DNA of 64,000 nucleotides from Flemingiibacterium sp045635785. GTDB taxonomy: Bacteria > Bacillota > Clostridia > Oscillospirales > CAG-272. The notes below the pieces were generated by a model. The model searched no databases. It was not told where the DNA came from and was given only the letters and a program-made list of their open reading frames with translations. Within the stretch, counting starts at the first letter, position 1; each line of letters begins with the position of its first letter. Of this stretch, positions 1 through 8,415 are shown piece after piece. Position numbers and translations under genes: made by a program. The stretch is taken from contig JAZTWJ010000107.1 of assembly GCA_045635785.1 (NCBI GenBank), forward strand, positions 17,566-81,565. The letters are read 5' to 3'.

Positions 1-1086
1 TTTGGTGCAGAAGGTATTTTGATGGATGTGCGCTTTTATCCCGCGAGGTCCGTGAGCCAATCGGAAAATGACCGCGTACTGCGCGGCGCGCACGATTCCT
101 TTATCGAAACCGTCAAGATGAATTCCACGCTCATCCGCCGACGCATTCGCGATCCGCACCTGACCTTTGAGCGTTTTACCGTGGGCGAGGAATCGAAAAC
201 CGACGTGGTGCTTGCCTATATTGACGGAAAGGCGGAACCTTCTTATGTGGAAGAAATTCGCCGCCGATTATCCTCCATTCGCGTGCATGCGCTGACACTC
301 GGTCAGCAAAGTCTTGCGGAATGCCTGATCCCACGCGGATTTCTGAATCCCTTCCCCAAATTCCGCTGTACGGAGCGCCCCGACAATGCGGCGGCGCATC
401 TTTTGGAAGGCTTTGTGATCCTTTTATGCGACACCTCGCCCGAGGCGATGATCCTGCCCACCTCCATTTTTGATTTTATGCAGGAGACGGACGACTATTA
501 TTTTCCGCCGTTTACGGGCAGTTATTTACGACTTTTGCGATATGTGGTATTTCTTTTGACTCTGCTTCTCACGCCCACATGGTATTTGCTGATAACGCAC
601 ACCGAGTGGGTTCCCGATGCCCTGAATTTCATTCTCATCGACACCGAGGCAAATCTGCCCATTATCGTCCAGCTATTTATTATAGAATTTGCCCTTGACG
701 GCTTGAAGCTTGCTTCTTTGAATACACCGTCCTCGCTGAACAATACCTTTGGTGTGGTCGGCGGTTTGATCCTCGGCGATTTTGCCGTTCAAATCGGATG
801 GTTTGTGCCCGAGGTCATCGTTTATATGGCTTTTGTTGCCATTGCCAACTTCACACAGTCAAGCTATGAGCTTGGCTATGCCTTCAAGTTTATGCGGATG
901 GTTTTGCTTGCCTGCACCGCGATCGGCGGCTTATGGGGCTATATCGGCGGACTGATTCTCAATACAGCTTGGCTCGTCACAACACCCACATTGAACGGCA
1001 AGCGGAACTATCTTTATCCACTCATTCCGTTTGATGCGCGCGCCATGCGAAATTTGCTCCTTCGCATGCGCTTAAAAACCAAATAG
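1..1086 (+). CDS. GerA/SpoVAF-family spore germination protein, 5' end outside window
   Basis: The frame is open from base 1, so the true start lies upstream and the TTG/ATG near base 19 is internal. The visible part begins with the family's conserved stretch (ENDRVLRGAHDSFIETV, then LIRRRIRDP), followed by a soluble domain to about residue 165 and several hydrophobic segments, with the LNTPSSLNNTFGVVGGLILG motif and a basic C-terminus. Family members are about 480-500 residues, so roughly a quarter is missing. Known role: A-type subunit of a nutrient germinant receptor, or the SpoVAF relative, in the inner spore membrane. The short basic tail without extension favours SpoVAF, but that is inference. 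Confidence 0.88.
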   Translation, partial: FGAEGILMDVRFYPARSVSQSENDRVLRGAHDSFIETVKMNSTLIRRRIRDPHLTFERFTVGEESKTDVVLAYIDGKAEPSYVEEIRRRLSSIRVHALTLGQQSLAECLIPRGFLNPFPKFRCTERPDNAAAHLLEGFVILLCDTSPEAMILPTSIFDFMQETDDYYFPPFTGSYLRLLRYVVFLLTLLLTPTWYLLITHTEWVPDALNFILIDTEANLPIIVQLFIIEFALDGLKLASLNTPSSLNNTFGVVGGLILGDFAVQIGWFVPEVIVYMAFVAIANFTQSSYELGYAFKFMRMVLLACTAIGGLWGYIGGLILNTAWLVTTPTLNGKRNYLYPLIPFDARAMRNLLLRMRLKTK

Positions 1087-1382
1087 CCCGCAACTCTTCT
1101 TTATCCAACAAACGATTTCGATGCTCCCCGTCGCCGGAATGGTGCGGGGCCATGCAGGCGACGGCCCTCTATCGCCCGCGTTGTTCGCACAAACATCCCC
1201 CACGCAGTCGCACACTCCTCGTGCGGAGCGCTGCATATCCGAGACGGAATCACTGCCGAAGTACCGCAAAAATAGCCTCTTATTAAAGTCTTTGCGGAGC
1301 TTTCTTCAGAAAGCGACCGTTTCCTCTTTGCGGAGCTTTCTTCAGAAAGCGCCCGCATCTCCTTTTTTCGGAATCCCTCGGA
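1087..1382. repeat. Intergenic region with hairpin and a 26-bp direct repeat
   Basis: No convincing gene is visible between the germination gene and the convergent DUF3048 gene. Arms CCGTCGCC (1128-1135) and GGCGACGG (1157-1164) can form a stem. A perfect 26-bp direct repeat lies at 1290-1315 and 1326-1351 (36-bp period). Each copy contains the inverted repeat GCTTTC-TTCA-GAAAGC. The small stems could end transcription, but neither is followed by a clear T-run. Open frames on both strands here look like chance. Confidence 0.55.
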
Positions 1383-2552
1383 TTACTGAATCACTGTAGA
1401 CTCCTTCATCGCAGTTGTACAAATTTGGAAGAAGGTTTTGCCGCGATTGACAAGAAGCGGCTCGCCGTTTGCGGAGAAAAGCTTCACGGGAACATCTTCC
1501 GATGCTTTTGACCAAGAGATTTCCTCGTAGCCGCCCGCGGTGAGATAATAGCCTTCGCCTTTGCCTGTGGTAATGACGTCCATGTGATTATAGCTGTCGC
1601 CCACAGATTTTGTGGGACAGTAAAGCACAAGAATATTGGTGAAAGAAAGCTGCTTATCAGCGGTATTATCCATGTGAGGAACGCCGAGAAATTGCTCGCG
1701 GTAATAGACGCCTTCTTCCGCATTATATTTGAAGTTTGGCATATGAACATTGGAATATGTGACTTGGAGGAAGGCGGCATTGCCGCCTTCGGGCACGCGC
1801 ACCTCGCCATAGGGGACAAAGTCTAACGGAGAATCAAAACCGTCCTTTAACGCTGTATTATATTTGCAGAATCGGATCCCCTCAGCGATTCGTGCGCCGT
1901 CTGTCATCAGGCTATGCTCATATCCCATATTGGCGCGTCGCCATGCGTCACGGTAGAACATATTGGGCAAGTACATATTTACGCCGTCCAGATTGTCAAC
2001 CTTGCGCGATTTGATCTCGACGTACGCCTGCGTGGAGCCGCCAGCATGAACATACAGCGCATTGTGATTTGCCGCAAAATCAAGGTAATACTCTCTTGAG
2101 GAGCGCACCGAACCTACAACAGGCAGACTTTCGTAATCCGACACGACCATCATCAGTCTTGTCTGCAAGCCTTCCACTACGCATTCATACATGATGTCCG
2201 CGTAGGAAACGCCCTCCTGCGGTGTTGCCACGCGGATATTGTTGATCATAATTGCCGTCGGTCTCTGCAAGGACAAATCCTTTTGCGCTTCAAGACCTGT
2301 CAGCGGATTCAAAAATTCCGGAACTTCTATGGGAGCCGCGGTCGTTTCCGCAGGTTCTGTTGTTTCGGGCGCGCTTGTTGTTTCGGGTGGTATTGGTTCG
2401 GGAACGGTGACAATGTCGAATATCTTGGTCGCCGTGGTGGCATCGGTCGTTTCGTTTTGGCTTGCGGCAGCACCGCAGCTGTTCATAGAAATGCTCGCCG
2501 CAAGCAGCGCCGCAAACAGCAATGCCGCCGTTTTATTTGTGAAATTACGCAT
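1383..2552 (-). CDS. DUF3048 (YerB-like) lipoprotein
   Basis: 389 residues. The N-terminus is a lipoprotein signal with the Cys in the context SMNSC at about residue 26, followed by a Thr/Pro/Glu-rich linker to about residue 80. The body is the DUF3048 domain, recognisable by NPLTGLE, RPTAIMINN, VGSVRSSREYYLDFA and YVHAGGS. It should be anchored on the outer face of the membrane. B. subtilis YerB is the known relative; its biochemical role is not established. A consensus promoter lies upstream at 2657-2685 on the same strand. Confidence 0.85.
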   Translation of the reverse strand: MRNFTNKTAALLFAALLAASISMNSCGAAASQNETTDATTATKIFDIVTVPEPIPPETTSAPETTEPAETTAAPIEVPEFLNPLTGLEAQKDLSLQRPTAIMINNIRVATPQEGVSYADIMYECVVEGLQTRLMMVVSDYESLPVVGSVRSSREYYLDFAANHNALYVHAGGSTQAYVEIKSRKVDNLDGVNMYLPNMFYRDAWRRANMGYEHSLMTDGARIAEGIRFCKYNTALKDGFDSPLDFVPYGEVRVPEGGNAAFLQVTYSNVHMPNFKYNAEEGVYYREQFLGVPHMDNTADKQLSFTNILVLYCPTKSVGDSYNHMDVITTGKGEGYYLTAGGYEEISWSKASEDVPVKLFSANGEPLLVNRGKTFFQICTTAMKESTVIQ

Positions 2553-2656
2553 GTTTTTCCTCTTTGTTCAGTTCAAATATATCCGTACTATCATTGCCTT
2601 TTGCCATACATCTGCATTTTTATTCGCCAATGTGAAAAACTGATCGTTACCCTTCT

Positions 2657-2685
2657 ATTATAATGCAAAATCGCAAAAATGTCAA
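2657..2685 (-). promoter_or_regulatory. Consensus sigma-A promoter for the DUF3048 gene
   Basis: On the minus strand, TTGACA (2680-2685) and TATAAT (2657-2662) are separated by exactly 17 bases, about 100 bases before the DUF3048 start. Confidence 0.8.
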
Positions 2686-2824
2686 TCATAAAACGCCTCT
2701 AACGGGCATTTTTTTGATATTTAAATATTGTTATCTAATATAGTTTACAATTTATATGTAGAATTTTACTTTTGTTTATGGTAAAATATATATAATAAAA
2801 ATTAGATTGGAGGAATTCAGCAGA

Positions 2825-3094
2825 ATGTCTGCAAATCATATGATCTATCTCGGCAAGCCGCTTGTACGGCAAGGTGCTCAGCTCTGCTGGGGATATCCCA
2901 CCGATAAATACGTGCTTGTTCTAGGTATTCTTTCTACCAAAAAAGTCGGCAATGCCGACGTCCCCGATCAAATTCTTATCCAAATTCAGAGCACTGCGGA
3001 TAAGAAGGTTGTTAAATTCGGTTCCAAAAACGGCTTTGCCGAGGCTTTTGAGTATGGCTCGGCGTGGCTTGAATCCGAGCTTCGCAAGGCTTAA
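2825..3094 (+). CDS. Small conserved-looking protein of unknown function (89 aa)
   Basis: I do not recognise this family. The start was set at the ATG at 2825 because GGAGGA (2809-2814) sits 10 bases before it; an in-frame TTG at 2807 would overlap that ribosome site. The protein begins MSANHMIYLGKPLVR and looks like a small soluble alpha/beta protein without cysteines, signal or membrane segments. AT-rich upstream DNA contains TATAAT at 2791-2796, and a strong terminator follows at 3153-3179, so it is probably a single-gene transcription unit. Confidence 0.7.
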   Translation: MSANHMIYLGKPLVRQGAQLCWGYPTDKYVLVLGILSTKKVGNADVPDQILIQIQSTADKKVVKFGSKNGFAEAFEYGSAWLESELRKA

Positions 3095-3152
3095 TGCGTT
3101 GCTTGATGGCTAAAAGGCTCTGTTATTTATCTTAAACACTCGCACCAAGCAA

Positions 3153-3179
3153 GGGCAAATCTTCGGATTTGCCCTTTTA
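3153..3179 (+). terminator. Rho-independent terminator of the 89-aa gene
   Basis: GGGCAAATC (3153-3161), TTCG loop, GATTTGCCC (3166-3174), then TTTTAT. Confidence 0.85.
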
Positions 3180-3192
3180 TCATTAAAATATA

Positions 3193-3219
3193 CACCCCAA
3201 AAGCTTCTGCTTTGGGGTG
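3193..3219 (-). terminator. Hairpin terminator for the minus-strand remnant
   Basis: CACCCCAAA (3193-3201) and TTTGGGGTG (3211-3219) pair. Read on the minus strand the stem is followed by an AT-rich, T-containing stretch. It lies just past the stop of the frameshifted gene at 3249-3493. Confidence 0.6.
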
Positions 3220-3248
3220 CATACAATTTTCAGATGATATTTTTGCGA

Positions 3249-3493
3249 TTATTCTGCAGAATCTTCGTTTGCTTCATCTACGGGAGTCCGCTTTGCGTAG
3301 AGCTTGAAGCCCTTGCGCGTTTCGCGAACGGTGGAGAAATCGTAGAGCGTTGTCAGCTCGGGATCTAATTGAGGAAGAATGCGAAGAGTCCATCGTTCTT
3401 CTTTTCATCGGCTTTGAACATTGCGATGAACGTGGTGTCTTCGTCAATTTCCATCTTTGAAAGATCCGGATGCTTATTCGTCAGATCTGACAT
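3249..3493 (-). pseudogene. Frameshifted small gene or gene remnant, function unknown
   Basis: Read on the minus strand from ATG at 3493, one frame gives MSDLTNKHPDLSKMEIDEDT, continues through FIAMFKADEKKND, and stops at a TAG near 3373. A second frame resumes across the same place with PQLDPELTTLYDFSTVRETR, continues KGFKLYAKRTP, and ends at 3249. Both halves have protein-like composition, and a terminator follows. This is best explained by one frameshift around 3371-3410, either a real disabling mutation or a sequencing or assembly error. The frame is also open upstream of the ATG. I do not recognise the family. Confidence 0.5.
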
Positions 3494-3640
3494 AACTCCC
3501 CATTCAACATAAAAAAGGCTATAACATAACAAAGTCTATTCTGTAAATAATATAAATAAAATTTACGTTAATTGCAAGAGTTATTTCAAAGGAACTGTCG
3601 GAAAATATAAAATTTTTTATGCTTTTTCAGAAAAAACAAC

Positions 3641-3684
3641 AAAAAGAGATACCGGCTGCATTTTGCTTTTGCCTGTATCTCTTT
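3641..3684 (-). terminator. Terminator of the cyclophilin gene
   Basis: AAAGAGATAC and GTATCTCTTT arms pair around a loop of about 20 bases. On the minus strand they are followed by TTTTTGTTGTTTTTTC. It lies 46 bases past the stop of the peptidyl-prolyl isomerase gene. Confidence 0.8.
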
Positions 3685-3729
3685 CTATTTGCAGAGTTTG
3701 ACCGTCTGTCAATTTTTACCGAGAAGGAG

Positions 3730-4200
3730 TTAGATCAGAGTTACCTTCTTCATTCTCTGTTCCTTGATGGGTCTGTCACGGAAGTCCGTATCCACCGATG
3801 CAATTCTGTCCACAACATCCATACCTTCAACCACGCAGCCGAATGCCGCATAATCGCCGTCAAGATATGCCACGTCCGCGTGACAGATGAAGAACTGTGA
3901 GCTTGCGCTGTCCTTCTTTTGGGAGCGTGCCATGGAAACGGTGCCGCGGGTATGGCTGAGATTATTGGTCACGCCATTGGATTGGAACTCGCCCTTGATG
4001 GTTTCTCCGGAGCCGCTCATACCCGTTCCGATGGGATCGCCGCCCTGAATCATAAAGCCCGCGATAACACGGTGGAAAATCAGCCCGTCATAGAATCCCT
4101 GCTTAACAAGCTTTTCAAAATTTGCGCATGTAATGGGAGCAACGGCGGGATAAAGCTCAATTTTGATAATACCGCCGGTTTCCATTTCAATCTGTACCAT
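3730..4200 (-). CDS. ppiB: Cyclophilin-type peptidyl-prolyl cis-trans isomerase
   Basis: 156 residues. The start is the ATG at 4200 (MVQIEMETGG), preceded by AAGGAGAC; a longer open frame upstream has no ribosome site. Cyclophilin signatures are clear: FEKLVKQGFYDGLIFHRVI, GFMIQGGDPIGTG, and SQFFICHADVAYLDGDYAAFG. No signal peptide is present, so it should be a cytoplasmic proline isomerase assisting folding. It lies 31 bases after the AraD-like gene on the same strand and may be co-transcribed with it. Confidence 0.93.
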   Translation of the reverse strand: MVQIEMETGGIIKIELYPAVAPITCANFEKLVKQGFYDGLIFHRVIAGFMIQGGDPIGTGMSGSGETIKGEFQSNGVTNNLSHTRGTVSMARSQKKDSASSQFFICHADVAYLDGDYAAFGCVVEGMDVVDRIASVDTDFRDRPIKEQRMKKVTLI

Positions 4201-4231
4201 AATACTGTCTCCTTTTTTATTAAAAATATTT

Positions 4232-4888
4232 TTATTGATCAAAGCAGCGGCGCAGCAGGTCTTCCTGCATTCTTGTTCCCCCTGCATTTCCAATACGCTG
4301 TAATACCTCGGTGTGCATTGCGATTTTTGCGATCTTTTCCATTGCGATCATGCGCTCTGCGGCGTATACGGGTGAATCTGCCATCGCAACCGTACCGCCG
4401 TCATGAATGAGCATGCAACCGATTTTTGTGATGAAGTTGTCACATTCACTTGCCGTTTGTGCAATCAAAGCACCGAGATTTGCGGCATAATCACCCTCGA
4501 TCTCGCTTGGGTTCAGCTGTCTTGTGCATGGAATGGGGCCACCAAAATATTTTGCGTGCAGCATTCCGTAGGGCTTGATTTGCCGCCCTGCCTGTGCAAA
4601 CGCGGTGGCGCATTCCGGATATCCCGAAGCGATGGCTCTCGCTTCGCTATTTTCAAAAATCGCCGCGTACATGGCAAATTCCGCAGGCAGTGTTCCCTGC
4701 CCGAACAGGATCTGCCCATCGGGCAATGCCACCAGCATATTGTCCTTGTCCGCTTCCACGGCGGCGATCTCTTTTGGCTTGACAACGATCACGCCTGCGG
4801 TCCTATCGAAAAGGCTGACCGAGCCGAAGTCTATTTGGCATAGGAGAAGGTTCGCTTCTGCCGTCTGCTGTCGCAATTTTTCGTGCAT
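4232..4888 (-). CDS. Class II aldolase/AraD-like protein lacking the catalytic residues
   Basis: 218 residues, starting at ATG 4888 with AAAGGAG five bases upstream. The whole length aligns by eye with L-ribulose-5-phosphate 4-epimerase: LRQQTAEANL, IVVKPKEI, FAQAGRQIKPYGMLHAKYFG, GPIPCTRQLNPSEIEGDY, and a C-terminal LLRRCFDQ in place of LLDKHYLRKHG. The metal-binding HTHS of AraD reads ASGYP here, the catalytic Asp of HADYFYG is Lys (HAKYFGG), and the later HSHG reads HDGG. It therefore cannot use the known zinc-dependent chemistry. It may be a pseudoenzyme with a binding or regulatory role, or a protein with new activity. It follows the DUF6320 gene by 72 bases. Confidence 0.75.
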   Translation of the reverse strand: MHEKLRQQTAEANLLLCQIDFGSVSLFDRTAGVIVVKPKEIAAVEADKDNMLVALPDGQILFGQGTLPAEFAMYAAIFENSEARAIASGYPECATAFAQAGRQIKPYGMLHAKYFGGPIPCTRQLNPSEIEGDYAANLGALIAQTASECDNFITKIGCMLIHDGGTVAMADSPVYAAERMIAMEKIAKIAMHTEVLQRIGNAGGTRMQEDLLRRCFDQ

Positions 4889-4960
4889 ATGGACTCCTTT
4901 CGGCGACAGATGCCGCCTTCATCTTTCAAAAATAAACGATTTTGATGATACTGTTACCCT

Positions 4961-5623
4961 CTATACATGAAAGCGTTTCGCCAACTCCACGCGTGTGCGA
5001 CGGTGTGAAAACACCAGCATTGCAATGAAGCACAGGATAGATACGCATGCCGCAGTTACGATCGGCCATTCCACATCGCTGACGCCAAATACCCATAGGA
5101 AGAAGGAGAGGACGCCCAGAACGGCTATGACCAGCTGATAGATGGTATAGGCACGGAAGCGATAGGGACTGATGAGGATCATCAGCATAATCGCCAAGGC
5201 GGCTGCTACGATGAGGCCGGGAATGACCCATGTAATGGACCAATGATACCAGCCTGTCAGCCAATCTATGAGGACCGTCAAGCCGCTTACGCAAAACAGC
5301 TGCATGAGCAGCATGGATGCGGGATTGGGAGCAGAGCGCAACACGCTGATTGCGCTCAGCCAAACATATATAATTGCGCCTGCTGTAATAAACGCCCACG
5401 GATTATCGGTGGGAACCAGATGATTGATCAGCAAACCGGTTGCAACGAAAACCACCGCAATGAAGCTGATCAGCTTTAACAGCAATGCGCGGGAGAATCT
5501 GCTTTTTACATAGGGATAGTCTTCATCGAAGTCGTCCCCTATTTTTTCTGCCTCCATGTCACACAGTGGGCAGGTCGGCAGATCCCCGCGCAACGTTACG
5601 CGGCAATGTCTGCAATATCTCAT
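4961..5623 (-). CDS. DUF6320 membrane protein with N-terminal zinc ribbon
   Basis: 220 residues. The N-terminus has a CxxC...CxxC zinc-ribbon pattern (C4, C7, C18, C21). An acidic linker is followed by about six hydrophobic segments from residue 48 to 208 and a basic tail. It overlaps the upstream acyltransferase gene by four bases (ATGA), indicating translational coupling. I recall DUF6320 proteins as usual neighbours of alcohol-acetyltransferase-like proteins, and the arrangement here agrees. Function is unknown; it may be a membrane partner of the acyltransferase. Confidence 0.75.
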   Translation of the reverse strand: MRYCRHCRVTLRGDLPTCPLCDMEAEKIGDDFDEDYPYVKSRFSRALLLKLISFIAVVFVATGLLINHLVPTDNPWAFITAGAIIYVWLSAISVLRSAPNPASMLLMQLFCVSGLTVLIDWLTGWYHWSITWVIPGLIVAAALAIMLMILISPYRFRAYTIYQLVIAVLGVLSFFLWVFGVSDVEWPIVTAACVSILCFIAMLVFSHRRTRVELAKRFHV

Positions 5624-7011
5624 ACCTTGCCCTCCTTTGCAGTCTTTTTAGGCTTCTTTGGCTTTTTTTCTTTGACGGGCTCGGGCGTTTCATTGCAGGA
5701 CAGCTCCACAGACAGCCCTTCGTTTGCCAAAAAGCTGAGCATAAACTGTTCCATGGAATTATCGTCTGTTGTGGACGAAAAACCGATGGTTGCCACGTCG
5801 TCGTAGGACATCATCGTAACCTTTTTCGGATGCGATTCCGATGCGCCGATGATAAGCTCCGCCCGCTCCACCAGATGTGCGATCATCGGCGACAGCGCAA
5901 AACGGCCTAAATTTGAAAATGTCAGCGTATATCGTTTCAGCGCGCGGCGGAAGATGATCTGCATGACGAGATCCTTGAGAAAGATCGGCACAAATTTGAT
6001 GCCCGGAATGCGCTCAATCGCCGCATGTTCCGCGATCTGCCGTTCGAAATTCTCCCGCGTCAGATTGGCGCGAAAGCTTTCCTTTGTCTTGGCAAGAATC
6101 GTTTCGAAGGTTTCTCCGCGCACGGGATAGACCGCAATGTTCATATGCCCGAAGAAGTTTCGCAGAGTAATGGAATCGAACATGGACCGAAGATTCACAG
6201 GCACGCTGATGACGATGGGGTTTTTGGATTTGCCGCGCCGCCATGCGGTATTGTAAATTGACCAAATGAGCAATGCCGATATGTATTCGGACATGCTCGC
6301 CCCCTTCGATTTTGCAAGCCCCAGCAGCTCCTTAACGGAAACCATCGCATGCATCACGCCGAGTCGGCTTCCGTCATAGCGATAGCCGTTTAGCCGAAAG
6401 GCATCGGGTTGGCTCTGCTTTTTTTTAGGCTTTGCTGTACTTTCGGTCTCTCTCGGAACGCCCGCATCCGCTGTTTGTCGGAAGGAGTCCTCGTCAAAAT
6501 CGCGGGCGATCTCATCGACCTCGCGGCGGATATATTCCTCGGGAACCGTTTCGTTTCCGCACTTGATGTTGTAATAGCAATACACGATCAGCCGCAGGAA
6601 ATTTGTCGCGCCCATGCCGTCGGACAGCGCATGATAGATCTCGCAGTTGATGCGTTTTTTGTAATATAGCACGCGAAAAAGGAAGCCCCTCTCCCGTCCG
6701 CGATAAATGGGTGCGCAGGGATAGCCGCGCTCCTCACGAACCACGGGCTTTTCGCGGTTCATATCAAAATAATACCAGAATAAGCCCCGATGCAGCTTCA
6801 ATGCGAAGGCAGGCATGATCGCCAGCGCCTTTTCCACCGCCTGCTGTAAGATCTCGGGCTCCACATTTTCCCGCAGGACCACACTCAAGCGGAACACATT
6901 GGGGGACCTGGTGCTCGTTACTGCGGGCATCATCTTGGCGGTCAGATCCAAACCGTCCCAATACCCGTCATCCATGCCGCTGTGTACGGCTCTTTTCACT
7001 CTATACTGCAT
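5620..7011 (-). CDS. Acyltransferase of the condensation/alcohol acetyltransferase fold
   Basis: 463 residues. The HxxxDG active-site motif is present as IYHALSDGMGA at about residue 133, and the later NLGRFALSP stretch resembles the DFG-like region of the CoA-dependent acyltransferase (BAHD/condensation) fold. A Lys/Pro-rich tail follows. The fold transfers acyl groups from CoA or carrier proteins to hydroxyls or amines; the acceptor here is unknown. The gene starts one base after the fabV stop, so the two are probably one transcript, which suggests use of a reduced fatty acyl group (inference). No strong ribosome site is visible, consistent with coupling to fabV. Confidence 0.72.
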   Translation of the reverse strand: MQYRVKRAVHSGMDDGYWDGLDLTAKMMPAVTSTRSPNVFRLSVVLRENVEPEILQQAVEKALAIMPAFALKLHRGLFWYYFDMNREKPVVREERGYPCAPIYRGRERGFLFRVLYYKKRINCEIYHALSDGMGATNFLRLIVYCYYNIKCGNETVPEEYIRREVDEIARDFDEDSFRQTADAGVPRETESTAKPKKKQSQPDAFRLNGYRYDGSRLGVMHAMVSVKELLGLAKSKGASMSEYISALLIWSIYNTAWRRGKSKNPIVISVPVNLRSMFDSITLRNFFGHMNIAVYPVRGETFETILAKTKESFRANLTRENFERQIAEHAAIERIPGIKFVPIFLKDLVMQIIFRRALKRYTLTFSNLGRFALSPMIAHLVERAELIIGASESHPKKVTMMSYDDVATIGFSSTTDDNSMEQFMLSFLANEGLSVELSCNETPEPVKEKKPKKPKKTAKEGKV

Positions 7012-7012
7012 A

Positions 7013-8200
7013 TCACAAAAGGGAGGTCAGATGCCCCACCGACACGTCGGGATCCACGTCCGCGGCGTAATCCACGCCCTCTGTTTCAAAGCCGAACAGT
7101 CGCAGAAATTCCTTTTGATATTCGGCAAAATCCGCATATTCGCTTACATTTTCGTCGGTGAGGTTATCCCAGAGCGCGGCAATGTCAGCCTGAAGCTGTT
7201 CTTCCATCTCATAATCGTCCATGCGAAGCATTCCTTCGGCATCAAAGGGCGTACGCTCTGTGCCGTACAGCTTCTCCATCATGCGGACCATCTGCTCGAT
7301 CACGCCCTCGTGAGTACCGAGCGCCTTCATTTTTCTAAACAAGATCGAAATGTACAGCGGAACCACGGGGATCGCCGCGCTGGACTGCGTTACCAGCGCT
7401 TTGTTCACCGAAATGAATGCCCTACAGGAGAAATCCTTCGCCATCGCCTTTGCCGTTGCGGCAAGATGCGCCTTTGCCTTGCCGATGGTGCCGTCCTTAT
7501 AGATGGCGTGGGTAAGCGCGGGACCGATGTAGCTGTATGCGGTGGTGGTGAAGCCTTTTGCAAGCAGACCGCGCGCCGCCAGCTTTTCCACCCACGCGCG
7601 CCAATCTTCGCCGCCCATCACACGGACAGTGGCTTCGATCTCAGCCTCGGATGCGGGCTCCAATGTTACCTCGGAAAGCTTGCCCGTGCGCAGATCCACG
7701 CTCTTTCCCGTATAGGCTGTACCCACGGGCTTGAGGACGGAGGAAACGCTTGTGCCATCCGCCAGCGTTCGTCTCGGAGCCGCCAGCGAATAGATAAGCA
7801 TGTCGATCTCGCCAAGCTCCTTTTCGATGAGATCGCAAACTGCACCCTTGACCGGATCGGAGTAAGCATCACCCATCACATTGCGGGAATAAAGCCCCTC
7901 GGCTGAAGCATACTTGTCAAAAGCTGCTGTGTTATACCAGCCGGCAGAAGCGCATCGCGTACCAAAAGCGGGCTTTTCAAATGCAACGCCGACGGTGGCG
8001 GCTTTGCCGCCAAACGCCGCCGCAATGCGGGACGCCAGACCGTAGCCGGTGGAGCTGCCGATGACGAGCACCTTTTTCGGAAGTGCGCCTTCGATGGGGT
8101 GAGAAGCGGTATATTGAATCATGCGGCGGACATTTTCGTCACAGCCGATGGGATGTGCGGTGGTACAGATAAAACCTCTGACCTTCGGTTCAATGAGCAT
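7013..8200 (-). CDS. fabV: Trans-2-enoyl-CoA/ACP reductase, FabV type
   Basis: 395 residues, the usual length. The N-terminal MLIEPKVRGFICTTAHPIGC is diagnostic of FabV. The Rossmann motif GSSTGYGLASRIAAAFGG binds NADH. The catalytic region TTAYSYIGPALTHAIYKDG is followed by the conserved Lys of GTIGKAK, and the FISVNKALVTQSSAAIPVVPLY stretch is typical. It reduces the double bond of enoyl-ACP or enoyl-CoA in fatty acid synthesis. It leads an apparent operon (fabV, acyltransferase, DUF6320) from the promoter at 8273-8301. Confidence 0.95.
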   Translation of the reverse strand: MLIEPKVRGFICTTAHPIGCDENVRRMIQYTASHPIEGALPKKVLVIGSSTGYGLASRIAAAFGGKAATVGVAFEKPAFGTRCASAGWYNTAAFDKYASAEGLYSRNVMGDAYSDPVKGAVCDLIEKELGEIDMLIYSLAAPRRTLADGTSVSSVLKPVGTAYTGKSVDLRTGKLSEVTLEPASEAEIEATVRVMGGEDWRAWVEKLAARGLLAKGFTTTAYSYIGPALTHAIYKDGTIGKAKAHLAATAKAMAKDFSCRAFISVNKALVTQSSAAIPVVPLYISILFRKMKALGTHEGVIEQMVRMMEKLYGTERTPFDAEGMLRMDDYEMEEQLQADIAALWDNLTDENVSEYADFAEYQKEFLRLFGFETEGVDYAADVDPDVSVGHLTSLL

Positions 8201-8272
8201 TTTTGCAATTCGTCCTTTCTATGAATGCACAGATCATCTGCACAAATCACGGTGAAATTCTCATTCAAAATA

Positions 8273-8301
8273 ATTATACCGCAAATCTCGCCCCGATACA
8301 A
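8273..8301 (-). promoter_or_regulatory. Promoter of the fabV operon
   Basis: Minus strand TTGTAT (8296-8301), 17-base spacer, TATAAT (8273-8278), about 70 bases before the fabV start. Confidence 0.7.
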
Positions 8302-8335
8302 GTAGAATTTGTGAATTTTTGTGTCATCGAATACA

Positions 8336-8365
8336 AAAAGCGGCGGCGGGAAATCCCGCCGCCGC
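8336..8365 (-). terminator. Terminator of the M23 peptidase gene
   Basis: A 12-bp GC-rich stem (8340-8351 with 8354-8365) is followed on the minus strand by TTTTTG. Confidence 0.85.
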
Positions 8366-8415
8366 CAAAGCTTCGGCAATGCAAAAAAAGCATCCTGCAC
8401 GCCTCATGCGCGCTA

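Noticed and set aside
1087..1382. Small coding genes in the interval after the germination gene
   Set aside because: Open frames exist on both strands but have low-complexity repeat-derived ends and no ribosome sites.
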